DNA of 64,000 bases, from NCBI RefSeq assembly GCF_004339675.1, contig NZ_SLVM01000007.1, forward strand, positions 98,889 through 162,888, in the 5' to 3' direction. This DNA is from Rhodovulum steppense. Its GTDB lineage: Bacteria > Pseudomonadota > Alphaproteobacteria > Rhodobacterales > Rhodobacteraceae. The notes beneath the pieces are model-generated. The model did not search any database. It saw nothing but the letters and a program-made list of their open reading frames with translations, and was not told where the DNA came from. Numbering within the stretch: position 1 is the first letter of the stretch; every line of letters begins with the position of its first letter. The position numbers and the translations under genes are program-made. Positions 9,460 to 17,828 of the stretch are shown here, in pieces.

Positions 9460-10342
9460 GTGCCCCCTGAGGCAGCATCGCTTCCAGTGCCCGGGCCAGC
9501 GCTCCATAGGGTAGCCGCATCCTCGTGTCCTGACGGAACGCCGCCTCGTCGGCAGCTTCGACATCGCCGGATGCCAAAAGGCAGACCGCGTCCAGCAGCC
9601 ATTGCGGCGAAACGGTCGGTCCCGAAACGATCGCCCTGTAGCAAAGCTCGGTCCAGAGGTCATGCGGCGCCGGGATCTGGCAGGGGCACCCGGCCATCCG
9701 GGCTGGGCGGGCCCTTGAAAGGACATCGGCGTGGCGAAAGTCCCGCATGCGGGTGCAGGCACGGTCGGCGAACAGGACCACTGGCATGCCGGTGGGATGA
9801 CGATAGACCCGGCGCGAGCGGGACGGCGTCTCGCTTTCCAGTTGACAGCCTAGAGCGGTCAGCACCGGCCTGGCACGCTCGCAGCCGTCCACGTCCGGCA
9901 TCAGGAGCGTCAACTGCGCGGTGTGGCGCAGGAAGGCGACGGGATAGTGCCCTGCGGCGATCGCGGCTCCTCCGATAACAATGGGCGAAAGGCTTGCCAC
10001 ACGCGCATCGCCCAGAACCTGACCTACGATCCGCCCGAAGGCTGCGGCCCGGGCCTGCTCCATCGCAAGTGCCGCCCTGAGCCTGTCAGGCCAAGCTGCA
10101 GGCAGGCGGTCCGCCACGGGCAGAAGCCGAGCGGCGGCAATGGCAAGAATGTCGCGGATGCGGCTGTCCAGCCCGACAATCACATCCGCGCGCTCGTCCG
10201 GGATACGCTGGAGAAGACGTTCCAAGGTGGTTGGAACGGCGTCTTCGGCGACAAGGCAAAGGTCCATGAGGACACGCTCGATTTGCCCCAGACCCTCAGG
10301 CGGCAGGAGAGGCGGCGCAGCATCCTGGTCAGCGGTCATCAT
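9425..10342 (-). CDS. Nucleotidyltransferase-like protein of the polysaccharide cluster
   Basis: A 305-aa soluble protein. The central part (SPIVIGGAAIAAGHYP, LTLLMPDVDGCERARPVLTALGCQLE, RVYRHPTGMPVVLFADR) resembles the uncharacterised NTP_transf_5-type nucleotidyltransferase family, which often sits beside PqqD-like proteins as it does here. The family link is from memory of this pattern, not from a search. Two adjacent ATGs (10342 and 10339) are possible starts; both overlap the last bases of the GT2 gene and have GGAAGG a few bases upstream. It is last in the minus-strand group GT4-GT2-this gene. Confidence 0.6.
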   Translation of the reverse strand: MMTADQDAAPPLLPPEGLGQIERVLMDLCLVAEDAVPTTLERLLQRIPDERADVIVGLDSRIRDILAIAAARLLPVADRLPAAWPDRLRAALAMEQARAAAFGRIVGQVLGDARVASLSPIVIGGAAIAAGHYPVAFLRHTAQLTLLMPDVDGCERARPVLTALGCQLESETPSRSRRVYRHPTGMPVVLFADRACTRMRDFRHADVLSRARPARMAGCPCQIPAPHDLWTELCYRAIVSGPTVSPQWLLDAVCLLASGDVEAADEAAFRQDTRMRLPYGALARALEAMLPQGALSPGRTEPDAR

Positions 10343-11054
10343 CGTCCGCCTTCCATGTTTCGACACAGCCCGACATGCTTCCCGCCTGTCTGCGCGCCCT
10401 TATTTGCTTGGCGAGCAACATCATGAAATTGTGATGCTTTTCATCATTGCGCCGTAATGTCAGGTTCTCTCCGTGGATCCGCCGGACCAAGACGATTTCG
10501 GGCAGGATGACCTCTTTCAGGCCCATGCCGCGGGCACGCAGCAGCCATTCCTGGTCAGCCCCGGTGGTCATCGTCGCATCAAACGGGCCTACCCTTTCGA
10601 AGACCCGCCGCGGCGCGAGAAGGCCGGCCATCAGTCGCCCGGCCTCCGGCCCACTTGGCAGCGCAAGTGGCGAGGCTTGGAACCCGACCGGTCGGATATC
10701 GAGATGTTCTGCCCCGCCGAAACAAAGGGCAAGCTCCGGATCGGCCAGGAATGCGCTCATTTGCAGCGACAGCTTGCGCGGGGTCCAGAGATCGTCGGCA
10801 TCAAGAAAGGCCACGAAATCACCGGTCGCCGCCGCCAGCCCGGCATTGCGAGCCGCAGCCACTCCGGCGTTCGCTTGCTGCAGGAGCCTTACGCCCGGGC
10901 GGGCCGAGACCAGTGCGGCCGTGTCGTCGGTCGATCCGTCATCGACGACGATCAGCTCGTCGACTTGGCGATCTTGGCTCGCAACGCTGTCGATGGCCTC
11001 CTCGATGAAGGCCGCGGCGTTCCAGGCGGGAATGATGCAGGAAATGCCAGGCAT
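10329..11054 (-). CDS. GT2-family glycosyltransferase
   Basis: A 241-aa GT-A glycosyltransferase. It opens with ISCIIPAWNAAAFIEEAIDSVASQ and continues with ELIVVDDGSTDDT (donor binding), then FVAFLDADDLW, which carries the metal-binding DxD-type acidic residues, all within the first 110 residues. Longer frames upstream exist, but the ATG at 11054 fits the family start and lies one base after the stop of the GT4 gene, implying coupling. It likely adds one sugar in the same polysaccharide pathway. Confidence 0.88.
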   Translation of the reverse strand: MPGISCIIPAWNAAAFIEEAIDSVASQDRQVDELIVVDDGSTDDTAALVSARPGVRLLQQANAGVAAARNAGLAAATGDFVAFLDADDLWTPRKLSLQMSAFLADPELALCFGGAEHLDIRPVGFQASPLALPSGPEAGRLMAGLLAPRRVFERVGPFDATMTTGADQEWLLRARGMGLKEVILPEIVLVRRIHGENLTLRRNDEKHHNFMMLLAKQIRARRQAGSMSGCVETWKADDDDR

Positions 11055-11055
11055 G

Positions 11056-12879
11056 TCAGTAAGCCCCCCTCTCGCCTCTTGCCGACGCGGCCCCGGCAGG
11101 CGCCCGCATGGCCTCGGCATAGCGGCGCACCATGGTTTCGACGGAATAGGCATCGGCTGCAAAGGCGCGCGCCCGGTCACCCAGTGCCGGATCAGCCCGC
11201 CACATCGCGATCATCCGGTCGGTAAGATCGGCGATCTCGTCCAGGTCCGGGTTGTCCAGGTTCGACAGTGTTGCCCCGGTAACGCCCTCGATATAGCAGT
11301 CCGACGCTCCTCCGGCCCGGGTGGAGACGACGGGCACACCGCAATACTGTGCCTCGATCAGCACGTTTGGCAAACCCTCGCTTCGCGACGTGAACACGAA
11401 GACGTCCATCTTCCCCAACCAGAAGCCCACATTGCTGCGAAACCCGGGCATGAGTAGCCGGTCCCCCAACCCGGAGCGCCGCGCACTGGAGCGCAGGTCG
11501 TCCAGCGCCTCTCCGTAGCCGATCAGCAAGAAACGGGTGCCGGGCCGCCGGTCAAGGTAGTGACGAGCAAAGTCCAGCCAAAGATCGGGGCGCTTGCAGG
11601 GGTGAAGACGGCAAATGCAGCCTACGGTGCGCTCCGCATCGGCCGTAGTAGCAGAAAAGTCCGTCCACAAGGCCTCGTCCTCATCGCTGCCGCGCAGCGT
11701 TGGCGGGGCGCAGCCGTTCGGAATGACCTGGAATGTGTCCGTCGGGATTCCCAGCCAGTCGGCATAGCTTTGGGCGACGCTGGGGGAGTTGCATTGGAAA
11801 ACGACACCGGGCACCAGTGCAAGCGCCCGGAACATCGCCGCATATTGGAGGAGGAAGGGCGTTCCGTGCTTGTCCGGGGACAGGGCGCGCAGGTTCAGAA
11901 GCACTTTCGGCACCTCCGCAACCAGCGCGGCAAGCGCGGCATAAAGGATCGGGCCATCCTGCCAGATGCTGACCGCCGCGGCGCCCGTTCGGCGGAAATA
12001 CGGGGCAAGCTGTCTGACCCCGATCTGCGCTGCGCTCGGCGTTATAGCGAGGATCTCCGCCATTACCGGGTCGCCCTGTGCAACGGCCTCGATAGGTTGG
12101 GGCGGCAAGCTGCACAGGTCGTCGGTCGCGGGCAACGACCCCGGTAGGGCAGCCTCGAAGAGCAGGCGCTGCGCCGACGGAACCTCAGCCAGGGAAACGA
12201 CGTGTACCGGTCCGTCAAGGCGAACGCCCCGCAAAATCCGGTCCGCACCCAGGCCGCGGTGCAAACCCTGGGCGAACAGCCAGAATTGCCGCTCCGCCCC
12301 ACCCACACCAAGTCCGGCGGTCATCAGAACCACCGGACCGATCCTGCCCGGATCGGTTTCGGGCAGTCGGCGCCCGGCAAAGCGCAGGATCGCTGCGCAC
12401 AGGGCAGGGATCCGGTTGTCGGGACGGTCGGTCAGCAGGTCGGGTTCGCTCTCGGAGAAGCGCCGCTCGGCGCGCCGTAACCCATCGACAATGCTTTGGG
12501 TCGCAGCATCCGCCCCGGCCCGCTCAAGCGTCTCTGCCACGCAGATCGCCTTGCGGATGCGCCCGCGGTGGCGAAGCTGCTTCACGTAGCGCAACCTCAC
12601 GTCGTCCAGATCGGGAAAGTCCGCAAGAAGCCCGTCGTAGATCTCATCCGACTGTTCGTGGAACCCGGCTTCGTTCAGGAGCTCCGCGCAAAGCTGCCGC
12701 CGCGAGATGGCGTCGGCTTCCTGCGCCATCGCGGCGGCAATGAATGACGGCACCTCATCGCGACGATTGGCCAGAACCAGGTCGCGAACCCGCATCCTGA
12801 GGACGAGTGAAAGCGGCGCGTTGCTCGAAACACTCTCCTTCAGGGCCTTCAATACTGTCTCCACCCGAACCGGGAACAA
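11056..12879 (-). CDS. GT4-family glycosyltransferase, paralogue of the 3674-5647 product
   Basis: A protein of about 607 aa with a helical N-terminal 170 residues and a GT-B C-terminal part: VGGAERQFW near residue 206, a VIPNG linker, and SEGLPNVLIEAQYCGVPVVST with the spaced Glu pair. The architecture and several segments match the plus-strand GT4 gene. The start is uncertain: the longest frame opens with a TTG at 12879, and no upstream ATG exists, while the first internal ATG (residue 29, base 12795) would cut into the conserved N-terminus. It heads the minus-strand group and diverges from the PqqD-like gene. Confidence 0.83.
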   Translation of the reverse strand: MFPVRVETVLKALKESVSSNAPLSLVLRMRVRDLVLANRRDEVPSFIAAAMAQEADAISRRQLCAELLNEAGFHEQSDEIYDGLLADFPDLDDVRLRYVKQLRHRGRIRKAICVAETLERAGADAATQSIVDGLRRAERRFSESEPDLLTDRPDNRIPALCAAILRFAGRRLPETDPGRIGPVVLMTAGLGVGGAERQFWLFAQGLHRGLGADRILRGVRLDGPVHVVSLAEVPSAQRLLFEAALPGSLPATDDLCSLPPQPIEAVAQGDPVMAEILAITPSAAQIGVRQLAPYFRRTGAAAVSIWQDGPILYAALAALVAEVPKVLLNLRALSPDKHGTPFLLQYAAMFRALALVPGVVFQCNSPSVAQSYADWLGIPTDTFQVIPNGCAPPTLRGSDEDEALWTDFSATTADAERTVGCICRLHPCKRPDLWLDFARHYLDRRPGTRFLLIGYGEALDDLRSSARRSGLGDRLLMPGFRSNVGFWLGKMDVFVFTSRSEGLPNVLIEAQYCGVPVVSTRAGGASDCYIEGVTGATLSNLDNPDLDEIADLTDRMIAMWRADPALGDRARAFAADAYSVETMVRRYAEAMRAPAGAASARGERGAY

Positions 12880-13070
12880 CCTGTTCCAAGACCAACGATT
12901 ACGGGTCGGTGCCGGATTTGTCTATCATCGAGGGTGTGTCGGTCGTCGTGCCGCAGCGACGTGCACGCGATAGTTGACACCGTGCGACTTGGATATTCTA
13001 AGAGGTCTCGTTCGGTCCAATGACGCCGGGCCAAACAACCTCGCAGGAAGCGGATCGCAAAGGGGCTGCC

Positions 13071-13487
13071 ATGGGAACTGATCGTCGACATTCCCCGTCG
13101 GAGGCACGACTTGAAACCAGCCTGATCGATGACGAGTTGGTCGTCCTGTGCCTCGACAGCGGCTACTATTACACGATCACCGGGATAGGGGTCATCGTAT
13201 GGCAACTGATCGAGCGAGGTGCCTCGCTCGGGTTGATCGTGGAAACAATCGCGCAACGGTACGAGCAGGAGGCCCAGAAGGTGCAGGCCAACATCGAGAC
13301 CTTCCTGGACAAGCTGGTTCTTGAGAACCTTGTTGGTCCGGCCGAGTCTACGGATGCGGCAGATCCTGCCACGATAGGGGAGTTCGACGGTTGGCAACCA
13401 ACCTACATTCCCGTCACGATCTCGAAGTACAACGACCTTTTCGAGGCATTCGCCTCGGATCCACCTTTGGTGGTGGGGCGTCTCTGA
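13071..13487 (+). CDS. PqqD-like peptide-binding protein
   Basis: A 138-aa protein whose central segment (LIDDELVVLCLDSGYYYTITGIGVIVWQLIERG, about residues 19-51) has the PqqD pattern of paired beta strands followed by a helix. PqqD-type domains bind peptides or leader sequences in RiPP pathways but also occur alone in polysaccharide clusters with nucleotidyltransferase-like proteins, as here. The ATG at 13071 is chosen because AAAGGGG lies 7-13 bases upstream; an in-frame ATG at 13020 would add 17 residues. It is transcribed away from the GT4 gene, so its promoter shares the 190-base divergent interval. Confidence 0.7.
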   Translation: MGTDRRHSPSEARLETSLIDDELVVLCLDSGYYYTITGIGVIVWQLIERGASLGLIVETIAQRYEQEAQKVQANIETFLDKLVLENLVGPAESTDAADPATIGEFDGWQPTYIPVTISKYNDLFEAFASDPPLVVGRL

Positions 13488-13603
13488 TACCCAGTATCAC
13501 CTAACCGACGGGCACCTCGAAAAACTGTCCTGCTCGTGCCCAGCGAATATTCCACGGGTAAGACCACGAGGCGCGGCGCGATCACCCGTGCGGGCTATTC
13601 CCG

Positions 13604-13742
13604 CCCAAATGAAAAAGATCATTTTCAACTGCGGTCAATAAGGCAAGACGGCCTCAAAAGGCAAGGATCTTTTCCATTGGCCGTGAAGCAAGAGTGAGCC
13701 GAGCAAAAAGGAAAAGATCACTTCCATATTTCGCCTTGCTGC
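13604..13742. repeat. Dispersed 138-bp repeat, copy 1
   Basis: This stretch matches 22966-23103 almost base for base over about 138 bases in the same orientation. Each copy contains three related blocks around a GATC core: two forward and one reversed (for example GGAAAAGATCACTTCC and the reverse of GGATCTTTTCCATT). The outer blocks are roughly inverted to each other, as in a small non-autonomous element. A 30-residue open frame beginning MEVIFSFLL runs on the minus strand of both copies but is probably fortuitous. This copy has no adjacent hipBA and lies between the PqqD-like gene and the nuclease gene. Confidence 0.8.
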
Positions 13743-13744
13743 CC

Positions 13745-14635
13745 TCACCCGCACCAGTCCCCGGGGGGCCGCGGGCAACTGTAGGGGCCACATATGTAGC
13801 GCGCTGCCAGCCCCTCCGAGATCAGCACCTCGCCCACGTCGCGACCATCCACATACAGACTGCCGCAGATGCGCCCGAAATTGCACGCATCGGTGCCCTC
13901 GGTCCCCGGCCGACATGCACAGGCAACCCGCTGAAACTCGATGCGCGCGGCACCGTCCAGCATGTCCGTCAGGCGCCTGGTGGCGCGGGTGCCGAGCTGG
14001 CGCTCGCGCTCGCAGCGCGGCGAAAACACTTCGGGCGTGTTGAACCCGACCAGGCGGACCCGGCGGCTGTCCCCGGGAACCCGGATCGTGTCCCCGTCGA
14101 CCACCTGGATATCGCGGGCAACGAGCGCGATGCGCGGATCGGCCTGCCGGTCGGGTACACCGCTGATCCCGTCTCCCGGTCCCGTGGCCGCCCGAGCGGT
14201 ATCCGAACTGCCGGTCAGGATGCCGTCAATGTCGGTCTGGACGAGAAGGATCGTCATGACGATCGCAATGAGACCCACGGTGGCGGATCTCAGCCTGCGC
14301 AGGATCCCGTTGCCGCGCCGCCGGCCGGGATTACGGCGGGCAGAAGGCCGGGACCTGTCGCGTGGCGGCCGCGGCGACAAGCGCGTCGGTCGTCCCGGAC
14401 CGGATGCCGGTGTTGGCGCCATGGCCGGGCCGGGCCGGTCCGCGCCGCCCGCCTGGCAGAGGCGCATCAGAAGCCGGTACTGCTTCGCGCTCAGTTTCGT
14501 GCTGCGACCATGTCGATCAAGCCGGGCGCCCATGTCCCGCAGGAAGCGCTGCTCCCAATCGCTCAGGGCCCCGTCAGCCAGCGCGCGCGCGATCCCCGCC
14601 TTGACCTCGTCCAGCTTGTCCTGTGAGAACGGCAT
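13745..14635 (-). CDS. Membrane-anchored thermonuclease (SNase-like) family protein
   Basis: A 296-aa protein. Residues 1-55 are a helical domain of unknown role, followed by a Pro/Arg-rich linker, one membrane helix (VGLIAIVMTILLVQT, near residue 125), and a staphylococcal-nuclease-type domain. The domain shows VVDGDTIRV and RRVRLVGFNTPEV, placing the catalytic Arg and Glu of the family, and later DGRDVGEVLISEGLA for the second Arg. It probably acts outside the cytoplasmic membrane on nucleic acids. A Cys-rich tail (about six Cys) could form disulfides. The neighbours give no pathway. Confidence 0.82.
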   Translation of the reverse strand: MPFSQDKLDEVKAGIARALADGALSDWEQRFLRDMGARLDRHGRSTKLSAKQYRLLMRLCQAGGADRPGPAMAPTPASGPGRPTRLSPRPPRDRSRPSARRNPGRRRGNGILRRLRSATVGLIAIVMTILLVQTDIDGILTGSSDTARAATGPGDGISGVPDRQADPRIALVARDIQVVDGDTIRVPGDSRRVRLVGFNTPEVFSPRCERERQLGTRATRRLTDMLDGAARIEFQRVACACRPGTEGTDACNFGRICGSLYVDGRDVGEVLISEGLAARYICGPYSCPRPPGDWCG

Positions 14636-14707
14636 CCCTGCACCATCAATCCGTTTCGAACCATGCGATCGCGACCTGCTAGATCACCGATATGGCTGGA
14701 TTGGGGC

Positions 14708-14713
14708 AACATG
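14708..14713. repeat. Left target-site duplication of the IS21 element
   Basis: AACATG directly abuts the left IS end and is repeated exactly at 17327-17332 beyond the right end, as expected from IS21-type insertion. Confidence 0.8.
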
Positions 14714-14785
14714 TGTAGAGCGTCAACCTCCTTGTCCGGTGCCGACAACCAAGGTGGCCGGTTCTGGCCGCTGCGATCGGATCGG

Positions 14786-15640
14786 TTAGGTGATGGTTTC
14801 CTCCTTGATGTTGTCTGCGGCCTCGGCTTCGAGGTTGTCGCTGGAGGTTGTCGCTCCGATTTCAGGCTTGGCTGATCGGCGTTCGGCTGCGGCGCGCCGA
14901 CGATAACTGTCGCCGTTCATCTCGAGGATGGTGGCGTGGTGGACGAGGCGGTCGATCGCGGCGACGGTAACGGCCTGGTCGGGGAAGACCTTGTCCCAGG
15001 CGCTGAAGGGCTGGTTGGCCGCGATGGCGAGGCTTCTGGTCTCGTAGCGCCGGGCGATCAGTTCGAAGAGCACGGAGCTTTCGGCGCGGTCCTTCTGCGC
15101 GTAGGTGATGTCGTCAAGGATGATCAGGTCGAACTTGTCGAGCTTGGCGATGGCGGCCTCGAGCGCCAGGTCGCGCCGCGCGGCCTGAAGCTTCTGCACC
15201 ATGTCGGTGGTGCTGGTGTAGAGGACGCGCCTGCCCGCCTCGACAAGGGCATGGCCGATGGCGCACAGGACATGGGTCTTGCCCGCGCCCGAGTTGCCGA
15301 TGGCGATGAGGTTGGCGCCGGTCTCGACCCAGTCCCCTGCGGCCAGCGCCTCGACCCGGGCCCGCGTCACCCCGGGCAGGGCCTTGAAGTCGAGGGTGGC
15401 CAGCGTCTTGCCGCCGGGCAGTTGGGACTGCTGGAGGTGGCGGTGGATGCGGCGCGCATCGCGCTCGGCCAGTTCGAGCTCGGCAAGGGTGGCGAGGAAC
15501 CGGGAGGCGGGCCAGCCCTCTGCGTCTGCACGTTCGGCCAGCGCCTGCCAATGGCGCTGGAAGCTGGGCAGGCGCAGCGCGGAGAGCATGGCGGGCAGCG
15601 CGTGGACATCGACGGGGCGGGGAGCGGCGGGGGCGGTCAT
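14786..15640 (-). CDS. istB: IstB transposition helper ATPase
   Basis: A 284-aa DnaA/IstB-type AAA+ ATPase. Walker A is GNSGAGKTH near residue 113 and Walker B is LIILDDITYAQ near residue 152. The rest (FELIARRYETRSLAIAANQPFSAW) is the family core. It assembles on target DNA and directs the IstA transposase. The ATG at 15640 overlaps the istA stop as ATGA, so the two are translationally coupled. Confidence 0.93.
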   Translation of the reverse strand: MTAPAAPRPVDVHALPAMLSALRLPSFQRHWQALAERADAEGWPASRFLATLAELELAERDARRIHRHLQQSQLPGGKTLATLDFKALPGVTRARVEALAAGDWVETGANLIAIGNSGAGKTHVLCAIGHALVEAGRRVLYTSTTDMVQKLQAARRDLALEAAIAKLDKFDLIILDDITYAQKDRAESSVLFELIARRYETRSLAIAANQPFSAWDKVFPDQAVTVAAIDRLVHHATILEMNGDSYRRRAAAERRSAKPEIGATTSSDNLEAEAADNIKEETIT

Positions 15641-17145
15641 GCGCAGCCCTCCAGCAGGGCGTCGAAGCTGGTCAGTTCTGTCAGGGCGACGGGGGTGTCG
15701 ACCGGGAGGGCCCGCTGTGGCGGCTCCAGTCGTTCCTTCAGCCGGCGGGCCTCGGGCAGCTCGCCCCGACCGAGGCTGTCGGCGATCAGGAGGGCCAGTT
15801 CGGCCTCGCAGCCTTCGTCATGGGCGAGGCAGAGCAGGCCGACCATGCGACGGCAGGCGTCGCGGCGGGGCAAGGCGGCGGAGAAGGCGGCCCAGGCCTC
15901 GGCGTATTCCGGGCGCGGAAACAGGCCGTCGCGATAGACCGAACCTGCCAGCGCCTGCGGCTTGCGGCGCAGGGCATGAATCACATGGCGATAGTTGACG
16001 CAATGGACACGCACGCCGTCATCACGCCCCCGGCGTCGCGGGTGGGTGACGACATGGGTGGCGCCAAGGAAGGCCTCGATCCGGTCGTCGTAGACGTGAA
16101 CCCGCAGCCGCTGACCGATCAGCTGCGAGGGCGCGGAGTAGAACACGCTGTGAACGAGGAAGCCCCCGGTCTTCGTCACCCGCGCGACCACCTCGGTGAA
16201 GTCGGTGGTGCGACGGGCGGGCAGCGGCCTGAGCGCCGCCATCTCAATGCGCAGGGCTGCGTCCCGTCGCCGGTTCCGGCGGGCGACGAGTTCATCGACA
16301 AAGCGGCGCCAGTCGGCGAGCGTGGCGAAATCCCGGGAGCCGCGCAGGATCAGGGCCTGGTTGAGCGCCACCTTGAGGTGGTTGTTGTGGGCCTCGACCG
16401 ACCCGTTCTCATGCGCCTCGCCGGGATTGTTCCGGCTCGCGAGCATGCCGTAATGGGCGCAGAAGGCCTCGTACCGCTTGGTGACATCATCCGCGGCCGC
16501 GGCATCAAGGTTCCGGTAAGCCGCCGAGAGGCTGTCGGTCCGATGTTCATGCGGCACACCGCCGAGCGTCCAGAGCGCGTTCTGGAGGTTCTCCGCCAGC
16601 GCGGTGAAGCTCTCCCCGCCCAAGACCACGGCGACGTGTTCCCAACTGCTGTAGGCCAGGACAAAATGGTAAAGGCGATGCGCGAGCAGCTGCCCCCCGA
16701 TCGTCACGCCCAGGGTGCCCGCATCGGTGAAGTCCGACAGGGCCATCCGCCCCGGCTCGGGTGTCTGGCGGAAGATCACGTCGCACTCGGGCCCGTGCAG
16801 GGCACGCCAGTCGCGGACCCGCCGCTCCAGCGTTCGGCGCACGCGGTCGTCCGGGAAGGCTTCGGGGTCGGTCAGCTGGAGGTGCCGCATCAAGGTGACG
16901 GCCTGAACGGCAGGATCGCGCTTGAGGATCGGCAGCAGCACCGCGTCCCACACCGCAGCGAGCGGGTCAGGCACGGTGCGGCCCCGGGCAGGCTTGCGTT
17001 GGGAGGGAAGGCGCGGATCAGCCTCGATCCGGCGGGCGGTGCGTTCGCTGAACCCTGCGCGGGCGGCAGCGACACGCTGGCTGTAATGGAGACGGTCAGT
17101 CATGTAGACTCTCACTTGCTGGTCGGTGACGGGTTTGCCCGGCAC
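15637..17145 (-). CDS. istA: IstA transposase of the IS21 element
   Basis: A 502-aa DDE transposase. An N-terminal helix-turn-helix (YSQRVAAARAGFSERTARRIE) is followed by the catalytic domain. Candidate acidic residues are the Asp in LSDFTDAG, the Asp in HEHRTDSLSAAYRN and the Glu in AHENGSVEAHNNHLK, in DDE order and spacing. The GTG at 17145 (VPGKPVTDQQ) is preferred because GGAG lies about 8 bases upstream; a longer frame starts at 17208 and the first ATG is at 17103. The C-terminal third is duplicated almost exactly at 24600-25131. Confidence 0.92.
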   Translation of the reverse strand: MPGKPVTDQQVRVYMTDRLHYSQRVAAARAGFSERTARRIEADPRLPSQRKPARGRTVPDPLAAVWDAVLLPILKRDPAVQAVTLMRHLQLTDPEAFPDDRVRRTLERRVRDWRALHGPECDVIFRQTPEPGRMALSDFTDAGTLGVTIGGQLLAHRLYHFVLAYSSWEHVAVVLGGESFTALAENLQNALWTLGGVPHEHRTDSLSAAYRNLDAAAADDVTKRYEAFCAHYGMLASRNNPGEAHENGSVEAHNNHLKVALNQALILRGSRDFATLADWRRFVDELVARRNRRRDAALRIEMAALRPLPARRTTDFTEVVARVTKTGGFLVHSVFYSAPSQLIGQRLRVHVYDDRIEAFLGATHVVTHPRRRGRDDGVRVHCVNYRHVIHALRRKPQALAGSVYRDGLFPRPEYAEAWAAFSAALPRRDACRRMVGLLCLAHDEGCEAELALLIADSLGRGELPEARRLKERLEPPQRALPVDTPVALTELTSFDALLEGCA

Positions 17146-17326
17146 GGTCGGATCTCCGTTTGGCTTCAGAGACCTCGACCCTACCGGCCCGCAGCGGCCA
17201 GCACCCACTCCCCGGAAGAGAGCCGCGCCGGTGGCCCCAGCCTACGGTCGGGCTACGCCCTCCCTCCGGCTGGGGCCACCGGCCATCTCGGTTGACGCTG
17301 TCGGCCAAATTGGTTGTCGCTCATCA

Positions 17327-17332
17327 AACATG
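17327..17332. repeat. Right target-site duplication of the IS21 element
   Basis: AACATG copy matching 14708-14713. Rejoining the two flanks at this hexamer restores the pre-insertion sequence. Confidence 0.8.
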
Positions 17333-17828
17333 AGCCATCTGCGACAGTCTGGCGTTCGGGTCATGCGCACAGGCCGGAGGGCGCCGTCCCCCGAAGCCCG
17401 CTCGACCGTGCCCGCGTTTCTCGCCTAACGAGGACGAAACAGGTGACCCGGCGTGGCGCCGGGATCGCGTCCGGTTCGGTCGCGCCGGGGATGCCGGCGC
17501 GTCGGCTCTTTCGATCCGTGGCCCCGGGGGGATTCGTCGCCAGGCTTCGAACGCCCCCGCAGAGTTGGGGGAACCGCCGGTTCCCCCATGCAAGTCGGCC
17601 GCTGTCCGGCCCGGAAGGGGTGTCCCCGCCTTCCTCCGCCTCTGGCTCCGTGCAGACGGGTGATCCCCCTCCCTTCCGCGCCGACAGCCAACTTGCATGG
17701 CCCCCCCTGCCCTCGCCGGGAGGCAGTCCGGCAAGAGAAGCGCGCGCAGGGCGCAGCTCACCTGCTAGACCGCCCAACAGTTTCGGCAAAAGACCGGACA
17801 GGGGCGCACCACAAAGGAGCGACAGAAA
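17333..17828. other. 496-base interval between the IS21 element and ardC
   Basis: No convincing gene. It is GC-rich and contains a perfect hairpin at 17566-17588 (arms TGGGGGAACC and GGTTCCCCCA, 3-base loop) and a good ribosome-binding site (AAAGGAG) just before ardC. The hairpin may belong to an ardC leader, but it does not match the two leader families described elsewhere in the window. Confidence 0.5.

Larger units (their letters stand above)
14714..17326 (-). mobile_element. Complete IS21-family insertion sequence, 2613 bp
   Basis: The ends read TGTAGAGCGTCAACC at the left and, as reverse complement, TGATGAGCGACAACC at the right (12 of 15 identical). Both ends contain further copies of the GACAACC...TGGCCGG type, the multiple terminal repeats known for IS21. 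It is flanked on both sides by AACATG, a perfect 6-bp target duplication (14708-14713 and 17327-17332). It encodes istA and istB on the minus strand with an ATGA overlap. Both frames are intact, so it may still be active. Confidence 0.9.
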
